Of a DNA stretch of 64,000 nucleotides, positions 23,865 through 35,334 are shown in pieces. The notes below the pieces were generated by a model. The model was not told where the DNA came from and made no database searches. It saw only the letters and a program-made list of their open reading frames with translations. Numbering within the stretch: position 1 is the stretch's first letter; each line of letters starts with the position of its first letter. The translations under genes and the position numbers were made by a program. The stretch comes from Phoronis australis (lineage: Eukaryota > Phoronida > Phoronidae), in NCBI GenBank assembly GCA_002633005.1, contig NMRA01000010.1, positions 1,723,298-1,787,297 of the forward strand, given 5' to 3'.

Positions 23865-26096
23865 TTTCAAGTGACCAAACGTCTCAGTACCACCCATTAC
23901 ATCATTTGGAAATATTTTTTTCTTTAAAATTAAAACATTCGCGACTATTTGGCATAAAAATGCTTATTTAATTAGATTTTATGGTATTCATTTCATATTA
24001 GCGAACTGAAACCCCAAAAACTAAGAAAATGCATGGTGGGAACTCTTTAAACGCGCGAAAGATTCTCGAGGCATGTGCCATCCTATCACACTAAGGCAAA
24101 TCTCACCACCTAAAACGCTAGGCCTGCGTTACGTATACCCAAGAAAATCGCAAAATTGCGAACGGGGTCAAATTAAGTATACTTTCTGAGTTCACCCACG
24201 TCATCGAACTTTCAGTGATGTTCACCGGATGTCACGAACCGACAAGAATGCATTTGAAAAACGACACCAGCGCGTAGGTGAAATCCCGCATTCAACATTG
24301 GCAGCTAAACTGTTGCGAAATGCCCCTAAAAGTACATCTTCCAAAATTACTTATCGTGCATATGAATAGTCGGCAAGAAAAGTAATTTTTTGAGAGCAGT
24401 CTCATCGCAGCTTAACGCTCTGTTGGGGGATTAAACCCCACTCTATGAATGGCAGTGTGTTCGATTGGCAACATCAACGTCCTAGATAATTTCAGCGAAT
24501 GTCTAGCAGACAACAAATGGCGATTTGTTATAAGATCGCAAAATCGCAACGGATAGCGTGGCTTTACAGCTGCGATCAAAGCTTATGACTTAAAGAAGAC
24601 CACCCCATCCACCAATAATCCCCAAATAAAATAGTATTACGTTTTTCAGCCATAAGGCTGATAAAGTCCTCTTAAAGTTGTGTTTCCGCACATGAAATTA
24701 CTGACAAGTTATCTCGAAATACTAGATTTTTAAATTTATTTTCCTCAGTCTGTCCCTGACCTGTATCATTTAAATAATTGATCATGCACGAGTCGTCAAT
24801 AATGCAAGAAATGAATTTAGAGAGAGTAATGGATATTAAAAGTGAACTAACTTGGCTAAAAGGTTTTGATGACATTAGACCTCACATTCACTAAAATTGC
24901 GTTTAAAAAGTCAATCGTGTGAAACTTGTGATCTTGATTGATACGAATCAATATCTAGGTGAGCATTTAAAATGTTGACACATCAATAATTAAGAAGAAA
25001 AATATATCATCACTTACAGTCACAGTGACCTCATGCCAACTTAACAAAACATAAACCACGTAGATGTAATTAGGTGACATTTCAAAGCACAATTTCAAAG
25101 TTGTATGCTTAGATAGAATTGCTTTGGTAAGCTTCAGTTTGGCCTGAGGAGGATGTTACCTTTTTGAGGGCGTTTTTGATCAATTTTGCATGTTTTAATT
25201 ACTAAATTTTGAGTCATATCAAACAATTTCAGTAAAAATGATATTATTTAAAATAGCAATTGTTTAAACGGCAAGAGGCAAGGTACTGAGCATGTTGTGA
25301 AAACGTCAATTTATCCGAGTAAAGTCTGTGGTTCTTCGCTCTTGCATTCTGATTCACACGTCCCGCATCCCATTTGAAACACTATTTTATGTTTTTTTTT
25401 ATAAAATTTGACTACAAAGTGAGAAGAACATGTCATATTTTCTAGAAACCCCATCCAGAAGATAGTATTATACTTTGAAGGCACCTGAGTTTTTATTTCC
25501 CTTCTGTCTATTTCAGTTTTTCTGCTTCGTTATACTCGTTCGACGGTATATTAAAATTTATAAATGTGAAGGTTTCCATTAGAACAAATTTTGGGAGCCA
25601 GGTGCGAAGAAGTGAGTTAGTTTTCGATTTATTACACCACTTTATATTCATCAATTCAGAACAAATGATCAGTTTCGTGAGTCGAAAGATATCACTTGTA
25701 CATTCATATTTCGCAACTTTCGGCCCCGTTTGTCTTTGCCTTATATTACTATTTTTCGAAAAGTGGGAGAGGCTTAAGTGGAAACACCATTACATATCGA
25801 GTTCGTTCGCTACAAAGTTCGTCCATTTGCGTGTGACGTTTTCGTGTACGTGCGAGATTTTGGTTCCGTTATTTTTACTTTTTCTTATACATTTATCTTT
25901 AAAGTATAAGTATAAGTATCAAAATGTGTGTGAGATTTGACTTTACTTTACTTTTTCGGAATAAACTTGACGTTCTGAACGAAATCCATTTTATGAGGTA
26001 TCAAACAAAAATGAAATGCAAAGAATATCTTTAAGACTCAAAAGACATAACACCAAAAAATTGTCTCAGTAAAGACGGAAATTTGGATTACGTTAA
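23865..26096. other. non-coding stretch
   Basis: No supported gene. A 124-codon frame at 25566-25940 is AT-rich and featureless. Confidence 0.35.
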
Positions 26097-26162
26097 GACC
26101 GAAGACGAACATTCATGAAAGACCGTTTCATAAACCAAGACGGTTTTTGGTCTTTGGTCTTA
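26097..26162. repeat. short imperfect inverted repeat
   Basis: TAAGACCGAAGAC on the left and GGTCTTTGGTCTTA on the right form an imperfect palindrome. It is probably part of a decayed AAGAC/GTCTT-rich element. Confidence 0.4.
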
Positions 26163-26271
26163 GCACAAATTGAGGCTTTGCCGCAAGAGATGGTATTAAA
26201 CGCGGGTTCGCCACCTGCTGGTTATTCACAAAACTAATCATGGCGATGTGTGAAATAAAGTCTGTTTCAAG

Positions 26272-26476
26272 AAAACTGACTCAGCTAAGACAAATCTTAA
26301 ATTTCAGTCATTTTTAAGATAAAACTTAATTTCGAGAAAGTGATCTTAATTTAGAGTAAGATTTTGACTTAAGTTTTTTACTTAAGTTCAACTAACTCAC
26401 CGCATGTGGAAGTTTCAAATTTTAGAAGTTGAGACAAATCTTAGACTTAAATCAAAAACGAGCTTACGTCAGTTTT
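26272..26476. mobile_element. palindromic miniature element with AAAACTGAC ends
   Basis: AAAACTGAC at 26272-26280 and GTCAGTTTT at 26468-26476 bound a ~205-bp stretch rich in inverted AAATCTTA/TAAGATTT blocks (AGACAAATCTTAAATTT on the left, AGACAAATCTTAGACTTAAAT on the right side). Non-coding and MITE-like. Confidence 0.45.
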
Positions 26477-26699
26477 TTGGAATGAAACCTTGAGCTATAA
26501 ACTCTAATGGGATTCATTTATATCATCTGGAGCCGTAAGTACCACTGGAATCCTGTTTACTTGAAAAGACTCCGGTATGATGCAAAATATCACTTCAGAC
26601 ATGCAATATCAGAATAATTACGCAAAGTTGATGTACATTAAACATATGTATTCAGTCAAATTGGCGAAAATATTGAAAATTTGGATTTTGAAAAACTAA

Positions 26700-27130
26700 A
26701 ACCTCTGTCTGTGTGTATCAATGCTCTGACCAAACTTCGTTTGATATAGATGTTCAAGATGGAATCTTAAAAGCGCTGTTACAGTTTTAAAAATTATCAA
26801 TTCGTTATCATTTTATTCAATTTTTGAGCTCTTTTCTTCTTAAAAATCATAAAAATCCTATATTTGATAGCCCTTCGTGCATTTTATAAACAGCTTCTAA
26901 CAGCGTTTCATAGATCAGAGCATAAAGCACGGTGGCTGAACTTTTCACATGTATCCAGTTAGCCATTTCTGAGATATGATGTCTTTAGAAGTTAACCAAA
27001 TTCAGATGTTTTTCTAGGGTCCCAAAAAACCTTACAATTGCCTTTATGCAAATGCAATATTTGATCTGACAGCTCATTAAATGTCTCATAAAGGCTTCGG
27101 ATCACGCCTCATACATGTAGTCAAATCCTT
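26700..27130. repeat. diverged dispersed repeat, copy 2
   Basis: Partner of 14740-15190 with the same block order. Divergence is substantial, so the pair is old. Confidence 0.5.
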
Positions 27131-28499
27131 TCCAAAAATTCGGATCCATACACAGACATTGAAAACGCATTGACAAATCACGTGGTGATATTTTAAATCT
27201 CACGGTTGATCCCACTTATTATTTTAAGTTAGGAGTAGTTCAGGGTGCATGGTCTTTTTGGTACCCCTCTAAGCCCGTCTCTGTGAGATTCCCATGAAGC
27301 CCACGATATCTCGCGTGGACTTGTGCATAGGCATGATAGGTTGGTTGCGGATGGGTTACACCAGAATTAACTTTAACAGGTCTAAATGCCTAAAATTTCT
27401 TCGACGGAAGGACCCATGACCCCCAAGCGATAGTTTTAGTCCCACGCTCCTTCTTGGATGGCCACTGTCATTCAACCAGAATCGACGGGCGATCCCTTAC
27501 AGATTTTAAAGAATGTCTTCCATGTCAATATGCAAAAGCACGAAATGAGTGTAGTTTTTATGCATTGGGTTGATGTGACTGAGATCAGAATGTTAACAAT
27601 GACAATTGTGAGCCGAATGCAGCGCACTGAACATGAGAAGAATGAATCCTATTTTTCCGACATGTAATCGCGAGAGTGAACCTCTGATGGGGTTGGCGGC
27701 ACTGGTCACGTAATGCGTTGGTTGAATACCAGCCACGTTTAAGGCGACGTTGTACTCACAGACTTCATCTGGGTTCAAGCCTGTCGAAAGGAAACTGTTT
27801 ATAAGTATAAGGAAGCCTCATTTTCAAACAAATTCATCAAAATTGTCACATCTCAAACAGACTGAGGTTGTCATATTTTCTGAGCTAGACTCCTTGAACC
27901 ATCTTTTAATTTTTAGCAGATCGGTTTTCATATGATTGCGATAGATGAAAGTTTGTCACAAACGAACGCAAACACAACTTGCAATTTATAGGAGCTAGGA
28001 TGTTGGGTAAGACAGAACCACATATATTGTGTCTTAAATAACTTTGGAGATAAATTGAGACATTGTCTGGGGAATACGTTAAACGGGTAAACACATTATT
28101 TTCGAAATCGGAAGATGGCGTCTTTAAAATTTTTCAAGTCCGTTGTGATGTGTTGGTAATGTAATGCAATTTCTACGATAGTCTTTTATTTATCTTCGTC
28201 CTGAATGTGACTTCAATCAATGACCTGAGAGTCATCTAATCAGCGCGATTTCAGATCCTCGTACATTTCGTTTATGTAATTATTTAATGCCGTTACAACT
28301 TGCTTTGCCGAGTTCGTGCATGTGCCGTGTACCCATTTGGAACACATCCGGAATTTTGTTGGCCTAAAATGTCATCCGGAACACTTTGAGAACTTTCGTT
28401 GCCTCGCATCTCCTCTCGTCTGCGAACTTTAGTCATACAACCAATCATTCATCAGTTTGAAAGTCACATGATTTGTTATATGAGAGAAGTACGCACATG
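27131..28499. other. non-coding stretch
   Basis: Only short unsupported frames are seen. Confidence 0.35.
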
Positions 28500-28644
28500 C
28501 GCAGATAACCTTTGAGGTTACGAAAATAACCAAGGTCTACTGTGCACACGCCCTCCTTGCGATCAACCACCGTAATGCTGTATTCCCAGAGGCCAAGATT
28601 TAACAATATTACGTTTCGTGTGAGTTGAATTGTGAAATGGCAAG
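28500..28644 (-). CDS. candidate second exon of the Ig-like gene
   Basis: It starts after a good acceptor (TTGTTTTCAG|CTTG) and reads CHFTIQLTRNVILLNLGLWEYSITV, shown abridged as FTIQLTRN and NLGLWEYSI. It resembles the late strands of an Ig-type beta-sandwich. Entering after two bases, it fits the one-base overhang left by the exon at 29198-29597. The 3' end is uncertain: donor-like GTAACC and GTTATC lie near 28500. Confidence 0.3.
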
Positions 28645-29197
28645 CTGAAAACAACATTGACTGACGCATAAAGAATACCTGGTATGGTGAATTCCAACAC
28701 GACTGTAGGTCATGAAATATTCACTAGGTGTGTTAAGTTTAATAGGATTTTTATTGGCTTGGAAGCCTGAAACAGTCAATGTTTTTTAAATGATTAACCT
28801 GTTTTGTCACGGTCGCACTGTACGGTTTTTCCAGGTCTATTTTGTGTGTCTTTAGTGTGATTTCCATAGGGGGTAAACGAAGCCAATACAATAGCAAACG
28901 GAAAGTGATGAATACATATATTATCATGAGAAATATCTTTGTTGCAGCGATCCGTCAAGTGGTGCATTTGAGGTGCATGTGGACGAAAAGCGTTTGTGGA
29001 GGTGCTTGAGATCTAGTTTGGTATTTCAAAAATAAACCTCATTTAAAGCTAGCTAACTGAACGAAAGGGTCCGTGCATGGTCTGATAGCAATGGCATTAC
29101 GCCATCACAGGACACGATACAATCGTTGAACAATCGTAATACCAAGCTGAAGACAAGTTCCGAGAAACAGCCTAGGCCTCTGATACAATCAACCTAC

Positions 29198-29597
29198 CCA
29201 TTATTTTGAAATAATATAACCCAATGTCTTCTTGCGTCACATCTTGCAATTGCCAACGGAGATATGTGATTGGTCCATTGGTGATCGACGTAAAGAGAAG
29301 CCTGCCAACAAAAGATCCGTAGTTTTTAGAACGTGGCCTAAACAAATCGAGAGTGAGTCTCATTTTCAAATAGCCGGCTTCCGGGGCAGTGCGGTTGAGT
29401 TTGAACAAATCTACGTAATTAATAAACTCTAACCCTTGTATTCTTAGTTCAAATACTGGATCTTCTTCGATCTCAACAAAAATGTTGCGAGGAGGGTATA
29501 TTTTATACGAAAACTTGTAATCCAGGAAGTTTCGAACGCTGCTAATTGCAGAACCAATCAAAATCAATTTTATCAGAGTGCAATGATGGAAGTCCAT
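29198..29597 (-). CDS. first coding exon of a putative secreted or membrane Ig-like protein
   Basis: An ATG at 29597 opens a hydrophobic leader (MDFHHCTLIKLILIGSAISS) followed by about 110 residues of beta-rich sequence ending WQLQDVTQEDIGLYYF. That has the W...L..V...D.G.Y pattern of an Ig V-type F strand, with F where Cys is usual. One possible N-glycosylation site is NRT. The exon is closed by a donor-like ATGG|GTAGGT at 29198, leaving phase 1. The frame otherwise runs only to a TAG at 29172. Surface or secreted location follows from the leader. The Ig assignment rests on pattern alone. No conserved Cys pair is visible, so another beta-sandwich fold is possible. Confidence 0.42.
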
Positions 29598-29598
29598 T

Positions 29599-30499
29599 TA
29601 AAAATATGAAATTTGCGCCTGCGTTTGCTGAATGGCAAATGTTGACTCAATGATAGTTAGATGATTGTGACGTCATATGTCAAGAAACTGCTCACATATG
29701 ATGTTCTGTTGTGTAATCTTTTACTTGCTTTAGCGAATGTTCACGTAGCGATCATTTACTCCAAGTTCGCCGCCGAGCGTTAAAAAGTATTGCCAGGCAC
29801 ACCCCAAAAATATGAGGCATAATAAGCCAGCTGCATAAAAAAGTCACAAATAGGAACTCAAGTAGTAAGTTCCCTAAATCTTTTGCCTATTTGTGCCTTT
29901 GATTACTTACGGATGTAAACTTTTCCTATTATTTCATCTTTATTATGAGCTCCGGTTTGGCTAATGGCATTTTCTACTCATTCCTCCGTGATCCCGCCAT
30001 ATGGCGCGACTGTATGTTTTCACTCAGGGCCTGATGCCGTCTGGAGGAGTTATCTAAACAATGTACCTCACGGGCGGATCACGCTTTCAGGAGGGATAGA
30101 AGGCAGCAATTTATTGGTTTGAGTTTAAATGTATCTAGTGTATTCCCTTACCTAGCCAGCACGCAGATATCACGCAGTGGCACATGCTTCACCATTGGTT
30201 GATGCAACCTCAGCAGTCATTGGTTAGCTTTATAACACCGTGAAAAAATGGCAGATTGTGAACGATTTTTAGCCTTGTCATGCAAGTGGAGTCGCAGCAA
30301 CTATTTCGTTTCTGCAGTGATATTTAATAGCCGCGTGCTTGAAGCACGTACAATACTGAGCACATCTAGCGGCACGCAGGGAACCAGCGAGGGGTATTCC
30401 CAGTTTTCTATCCAATAAGGATTGAGACATCAGACTCTGTATTAACTCATTGTTTGTGAACTTAATGCCTATTGGCTGTTATTTCTGGACTTCAGAACC
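29599..30499. other. non-coding stretch
   Basis: Upstream of the Ig-like exon. No further gene or recognisable repeat is seen. Confidence 0.35.
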
Positions 30500-31200
30500 A
30501 TTTCTTCACAAGCCAATTATCAATTCAAGGAAAAAAACAGGAAGCGTGTTAACTTTGTAGAGGTTAGTAACTGTTGAAAGATAGAGATGTTCTTCCAAGA
30601 AATATTGTATGTTTGTTTCATTTGAAGACTAGATTGAAGCTAATTGCTCTGAATTGGAGCCTAATTGGTGTTACATAACACTGCTGTCACCACTTAATCA
30701 TCGGCTAGGGTGCCCCTGTTCATTTTTAAACAGGAGCACGACATCGCTTAAAACTTCCTTCCAGAACAGAGTGTTGGTTCCTTCAGCTATTTTTTTAAGG
30801 AAAGCGTCTCCCATTTTAAAAAAGTTATCAACTTTACAACCCAAAACTGCCACTGCAAAGTCACGTATGGTATTTGAGGTAAATAGTTTATGAAGCCACG
30901 ATATTTTCAACAGTACTTAATAAAAAACTAAAATCCATTTTTAAACCACCATGGTCCTGATTTTGTAAAATTTCATTTCGGCTAACTCTGTCATTGTTCC
31001 CAATCCAAATGAAGCCAAAAAAATCGCTCTAATTCTTGAATCATGTCAATGGAGGGGCTTTGGAGGGTTTGAAGCAAATGAACAGTCTTGGGCTATAAGA
31101 GTGTCTCAACTACAGTTATTTTACCTAAAACAGTAAGAATTCTTCTTGACCAAGACCCAACCATTTTCTTAATTTCCAAAAGCCTGCCACTATACATGTA
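30500..31200 (-). pseudogene. LINE ORF2, C-terminal part (L1/Tx1-like), decayed
   Basis: Minus-strand fragments in shifting frames read in order: SGRLLEIKKMVGSWSRRILT, LGKITVVETLL, then FIWIGNNDRVSRNEILQNQD and HGGLKM, then KISWLHKLFTSNTIRDF and LFWKEVLSD. These are the region after the reverse transcriptase of L1/Tx1-type ORF2 proteins. Stops and frameshifts show it is dead. Its first codons continue directly from the reverse transcriptase half at 35335-37633. The two halves are one LINE, parted by the tandem array at 31201-35334. The 3' end of the element is placed only approximately. Confidence 0.82.
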
Positions 31201-34200
31201 AGTCGCCACTTCTGGTGAGCCCTAATAAGGTCACCAAAGAGGACTAAAGTTGGAAAATTGGGGGGTAGTCTGTGACGTTGACCTTAAACCTTGACCCCGC
31301 AGGAGACAGGAACCTACAAATAAGACACATTTGAAAACTTGCCCTTAACCTTGCTTTGAAAATGTCTCGGTTTGGTAGTCTTCAGGTTATTGGTCATGAA
31401 CATATGACTTCGAAAAACCGTAGTTCATCTTGGCACAACTTTTCTGATATTGCGAAGGGGGTATGTGAGTTTGGTGCACTCCTGGGCCCTTACCAAGGCC
31501 AAGAAAAGTATGATACCTACATTTGTAGAGGGGCGAGACAAGGGGCTATTAGATGCACAAAGAATTTTTAAAATCGAAGACAAAAAGGTTTTCGACCAAA
31601 AAAAAAACCTAGGGGTTTTTGGGGGCCGAAAAAATTTTTGTCTCCAATTACAAAAATTCTTTCCCAGAGGGATGAGGAATGCCGAGAAACTAAGGCCTAC
31701 CAAGTTTGAGTTTGATTCGATCATTAATGAGGTCACACGGCAAAATCAAAGTTGAAAGACGTCATTTTGAGACCTTTTTCCCCCCTAAATTGTTTTAACC
31801 CCGATTTCAAAACTTCTTTCATCGTTGGATAGCCTTTTACTTACTGACTCCAAAAACGTAAGTCGCCGTTTCTGGTGAGCCCTAACAAGGTCACGGCAGA
31901 GGACTAAATTTGGAAAATTGGGGGCGGGGTAGTCTGTGACGTTGACCTTAAACCTTGACCCCGCAGAAGACAGAGACCTACAAATAAGACGCATTTGAAA
32001 ACTTGCCCTTAACCTTGCTTTGAAAATGTCTCGATTTGGTAGTCTTCAGGTTATTGGTCATGAACATATGACTTCGAAAAACCGTAGTTCATCTTGGCAC
32101 AACTTTTCTGTTATTGCGAAGGGGGTATGTGAGTTTGAGGCAGTCCTGGGCCCTTACTAAGGCCAAGAAAAGTATGATACCTACATTTGTAGAGGGGGGA
32201 GACAAGGGGCTATTAGATGCACCAAGAATTTTTAAAATCGAAGACAAAAAGGTTTTCGAAAAAAAAAACCTAGGCCTATAGTCCAGGGGTTTTGAGGGGC
32301 AAAAAAATTTTTGTCTCCAATTACAAAAATTCCTTACCAGATGGGCGAGGAATGCCGAGAAACTAAGGCCTAGCAAGTTTGAGTTTGATTGGATCATTAA
32401 TGAGGTCACACGGGAACATCAATGTTGAAAGACGTCATTTTGAGACCTTTTTCCCACCTAAAATTTTTTGACCCCGATTTCAAAACATCTTTCATCGTTG
32501 GATAGGCTTTTACTTACTGACTCCAAAAACGTAAGTCGCCACTTCTGGTGAGCCCTAATAAGGTCACGGCAGAGGTCTAATGTTGGAACATTGGGGCGGT
32601 AGTCTTTGACGTTGACCTTAAAACTTGACCCCGCAGGAGACAGGGACCTACAAATAGGACGCATTTGAAAACTTGCCCTTAACCTTGTTTTCAAAATGTC
32701 TCGGTTTGGTAGTCTTCAGGTTATTGGTCATGAACACATGACTTCGAAAAACCGTAGTTCATCTTGGCAAAACTTTTCTGATATTGCGAAGGTGGTATGT
32801 GAGTTTGGGGCACTCCTGGGCCCTTACTAAGGCCAAGAAAAGTATGATACCTACATTTGTAGAGGTGGGAGGCAAGGGGCTATTAGATGAACAAAGAATT
32901 TTTAAAATCGAAAACAAAAAGGTTTTCTACCAAAAAAACCTAGGCCTATAGTCCAGGGGTTTCAGGGGGCCGAAAAAATTTTGTTTCCAATTACAAAAAT
33001 TCTTTACCAGATGGACGAGGAATGCCGAGAAACTAAGGCCTACCAAGTTTGAGTTTGATTGGATCATTAATGAGGTCACACGGGAACATCAAAGTTGAAA
33101 GACGTCATTTTGTGACCTTTTTCCCGCCTAAAAGTTTTTGACCCCAATTTCAAAACTTCTTTCATCGTCGGATAAAATTTTACTTAGTGACTCCAAAAAC
33201 GTAAGTCGCCACTTTTGGTGAACCCTAATAAGGTCGCGGCAGAGGACTAAAGCTGGAAAATTGGGGGGTAGTCTGTGACGTTGACCTTAAACCTTGACCC
33301 CGCAGGAGACAGGGACCTACAGTAAGACCTATTTGATAACTTGCCCTTAACCTTGCTTTTAAAATGTCTCGGTTTGCTAATCTTCAGGTTATTGGTCATG
33401 AACATATGATTTCGAAAAACCGTAGTTCATCTTGGCACAACTTTTCTGATATTGCGAAGGGGGTATGTGAGTTTGGGGCACTCCTGGGCCATTACTAAGG
33501 CCAAGAAAAATATGATAATAACATTTGTAGAGGGGGGAGACAAGGGGCTATTAGATGCACAAAGAATTTTTAAAATCGAAGACAAAAAGATTTTCGACCA
33601 AAAAAAAAACCTAGGCCTATAGTCCAGGAGGTTTTGGGGGACGAAAAATTGTTTCTCTCCAATTACAAAAATTCTTTCACAGATGGACGAGGAATGCCGA
33701 GAAACTAAGGCCTACAAAGTTTGAGTTTGATTGGATCATTAATGAGGTCACACGGGAACATCAAAGTTGAAAGACGTCATTTTGTGACCTTTTTCCCGCC
33801 TAAAAGTTTTTGACCCCAATTTCAAAACTTCTTTCATCGTTGGATAAAATTTTACTTAGTGACTCCAAAAACGTAAGTCGCCACTTTTGGTGAACCCTAA
33901 TAAGGTCGCGGCAGAGGACTAAAGCTGGAAAATTGGGGGGTAGTCTGTGACGTTGACCTTAAACCTTGACCCCGCAGGAGACAGGGACCTACAGTAAGAC
34001 CTATTTGATAACTTGCCCTTAACCTTGCTTTTAAAATGTCTCGGTTTGCTAATCTTCAGGTTATTGGTCATGAACATATGATTTCGAAAAACCGTAGTTC
34101 ATCTTGGCACAACTTTTCTGATATTGCGAAGGGGGTATGTGAGTTTGGGGCACTCCTGGGCCATTACTAAGGCCAAGAAAAATATGATAATAACATTTGT

Positions 34201-35334
34201 AGAGGGGGGAGACAAGGGGCTATTAGATGCACAAAGAATTTTTAAAATCGAAGACAAAAAGATTTTCGACCAAAAAAAAANGTCGTGCTTACTTCCTCTC
34301 ATAGAAGCACCCTTTTTACGCAATCTCAGACTCAGTTGGCACGGCTGCAAGCCATTTCACCATGTATTTAAAGGGATCGCGAAATCGAGGCTGTTGATTT
34401 ATCACCACTAGTACACGCACGCCCTCTAGTTATTGTAGATTTTCCGAATAGCCCCATTGCAAAAATTCTTTCCTAGATGGACGAGGAATGCCGAGAAACT
34501 AAGGCCTACCAAGTTTGAGTTTGATTGGATCATTAATGAGGTCACACGGCAAGATCAAAGTTGAAAGACGTCTTTTTGAGACCTTTTTCCCGCCTAAAAC
34601 TTTTTTGACCCCGATTTCAAAACTTCTTTTATTGTTGGATAGCCTTTTACTTACTGACTCCAAAAACGTAAGTCGCCTCTTCTGGTGAGCCCTAATAAGG
34701 TCACGGCAGAGGACTAAATTTGGAAAATTGGGGGGGTAGTCTGTGACCTTGACCTTAAGCCTTGACCCTGCAGGAGACAGGGACTTACAAATAAGACGCA
34801 TTTTAAAACTTGCCTTTAACCTTGCTTTGAACATGTCTCGGTTTGGTAGTCTTCAGGTTATTGGTCATGAACATATGACTTCGAAAAACCGTAGTTCATC
34901 TTGTCACAACTTTTCTGATATTGCGATGTGGGTATGTGAGTTTGGGGCACTCCTGGGCCCTTACTAAGGCCAAGAAAAGTACGATACCTATATTTGTAGA
35001 GGGGGGAGACAAGGGGCTATTAGATGCACAAAGAATTTTTAAAATCGAAGACAAAAAGGTTTTCGACCAAAAAAAACCTAGGCCAGGGGTTTTTGTGGGC
35101 CGAAAAAATTTTTGTCTCCAATTACAAAAATTCTTTCCCAGATGGACGAGGAATGCCGAGAAACTAAGGCCTACCAAGTTTGAGTTTGATTGGATCATTA
35201 ATGAGGTCACACGGCAAGATCAAATTTGAAAGACGTCATTTTGAGACCTTTTTCCCGCCTAAAACTTTTTGACCCCGATTTCAAAACTTCTTTCATCGTT
35301 GGATAGCCTTTTACTTACTGACTCCAAAAACGTA
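31201..35334. repeat. six-unit tandem (satellite-type) array, ~0.67 kb per unit
   Basis: Counting from AGTCGCC, units start at 31201, 31861, 32534, 33204, 33876 and 34671. Their lengths are 660, 673, 670, 672, 795 and 664 bp. The long fifth unit holds the N at 34271 and about 180 bp of unrelated DNA. Each unit carries TGACGTTGACCTTAAACC and a ~100-codon antisense frame (for example NFCNWRQKFF and FLSSILKIL) open in several units. Units four and five are almost identical. The array lies inside a LINE ORF2, flanked by CATGTA (31195-31200) and CGTGTA (35335-35340), a 6-bp duplication with one mismatch. Confidence 0.92.
34271..34450. other. single-N join and unrelated insert in array unit 5
   Basis: The repeat stops at the N. 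About 180 bp without similarity to the unit follow (GTCGTGCTTACTTCC onward), and the unit resumes near GCAAAAATTCTTTCC at about 34458. The 500 bp before the N nearly duplicate the sequence 672 bp upstream. A misjoin or gap fill is likely. Confidence 0.6.

Noticed and set aside
31201-35334. Array initially considered as the LINE's own 3' untranslated repeats.
   Set aside because: LINE coding continues on the far side of the array in the same strand and order, so the array interrupts ORF2 and does not follow it.
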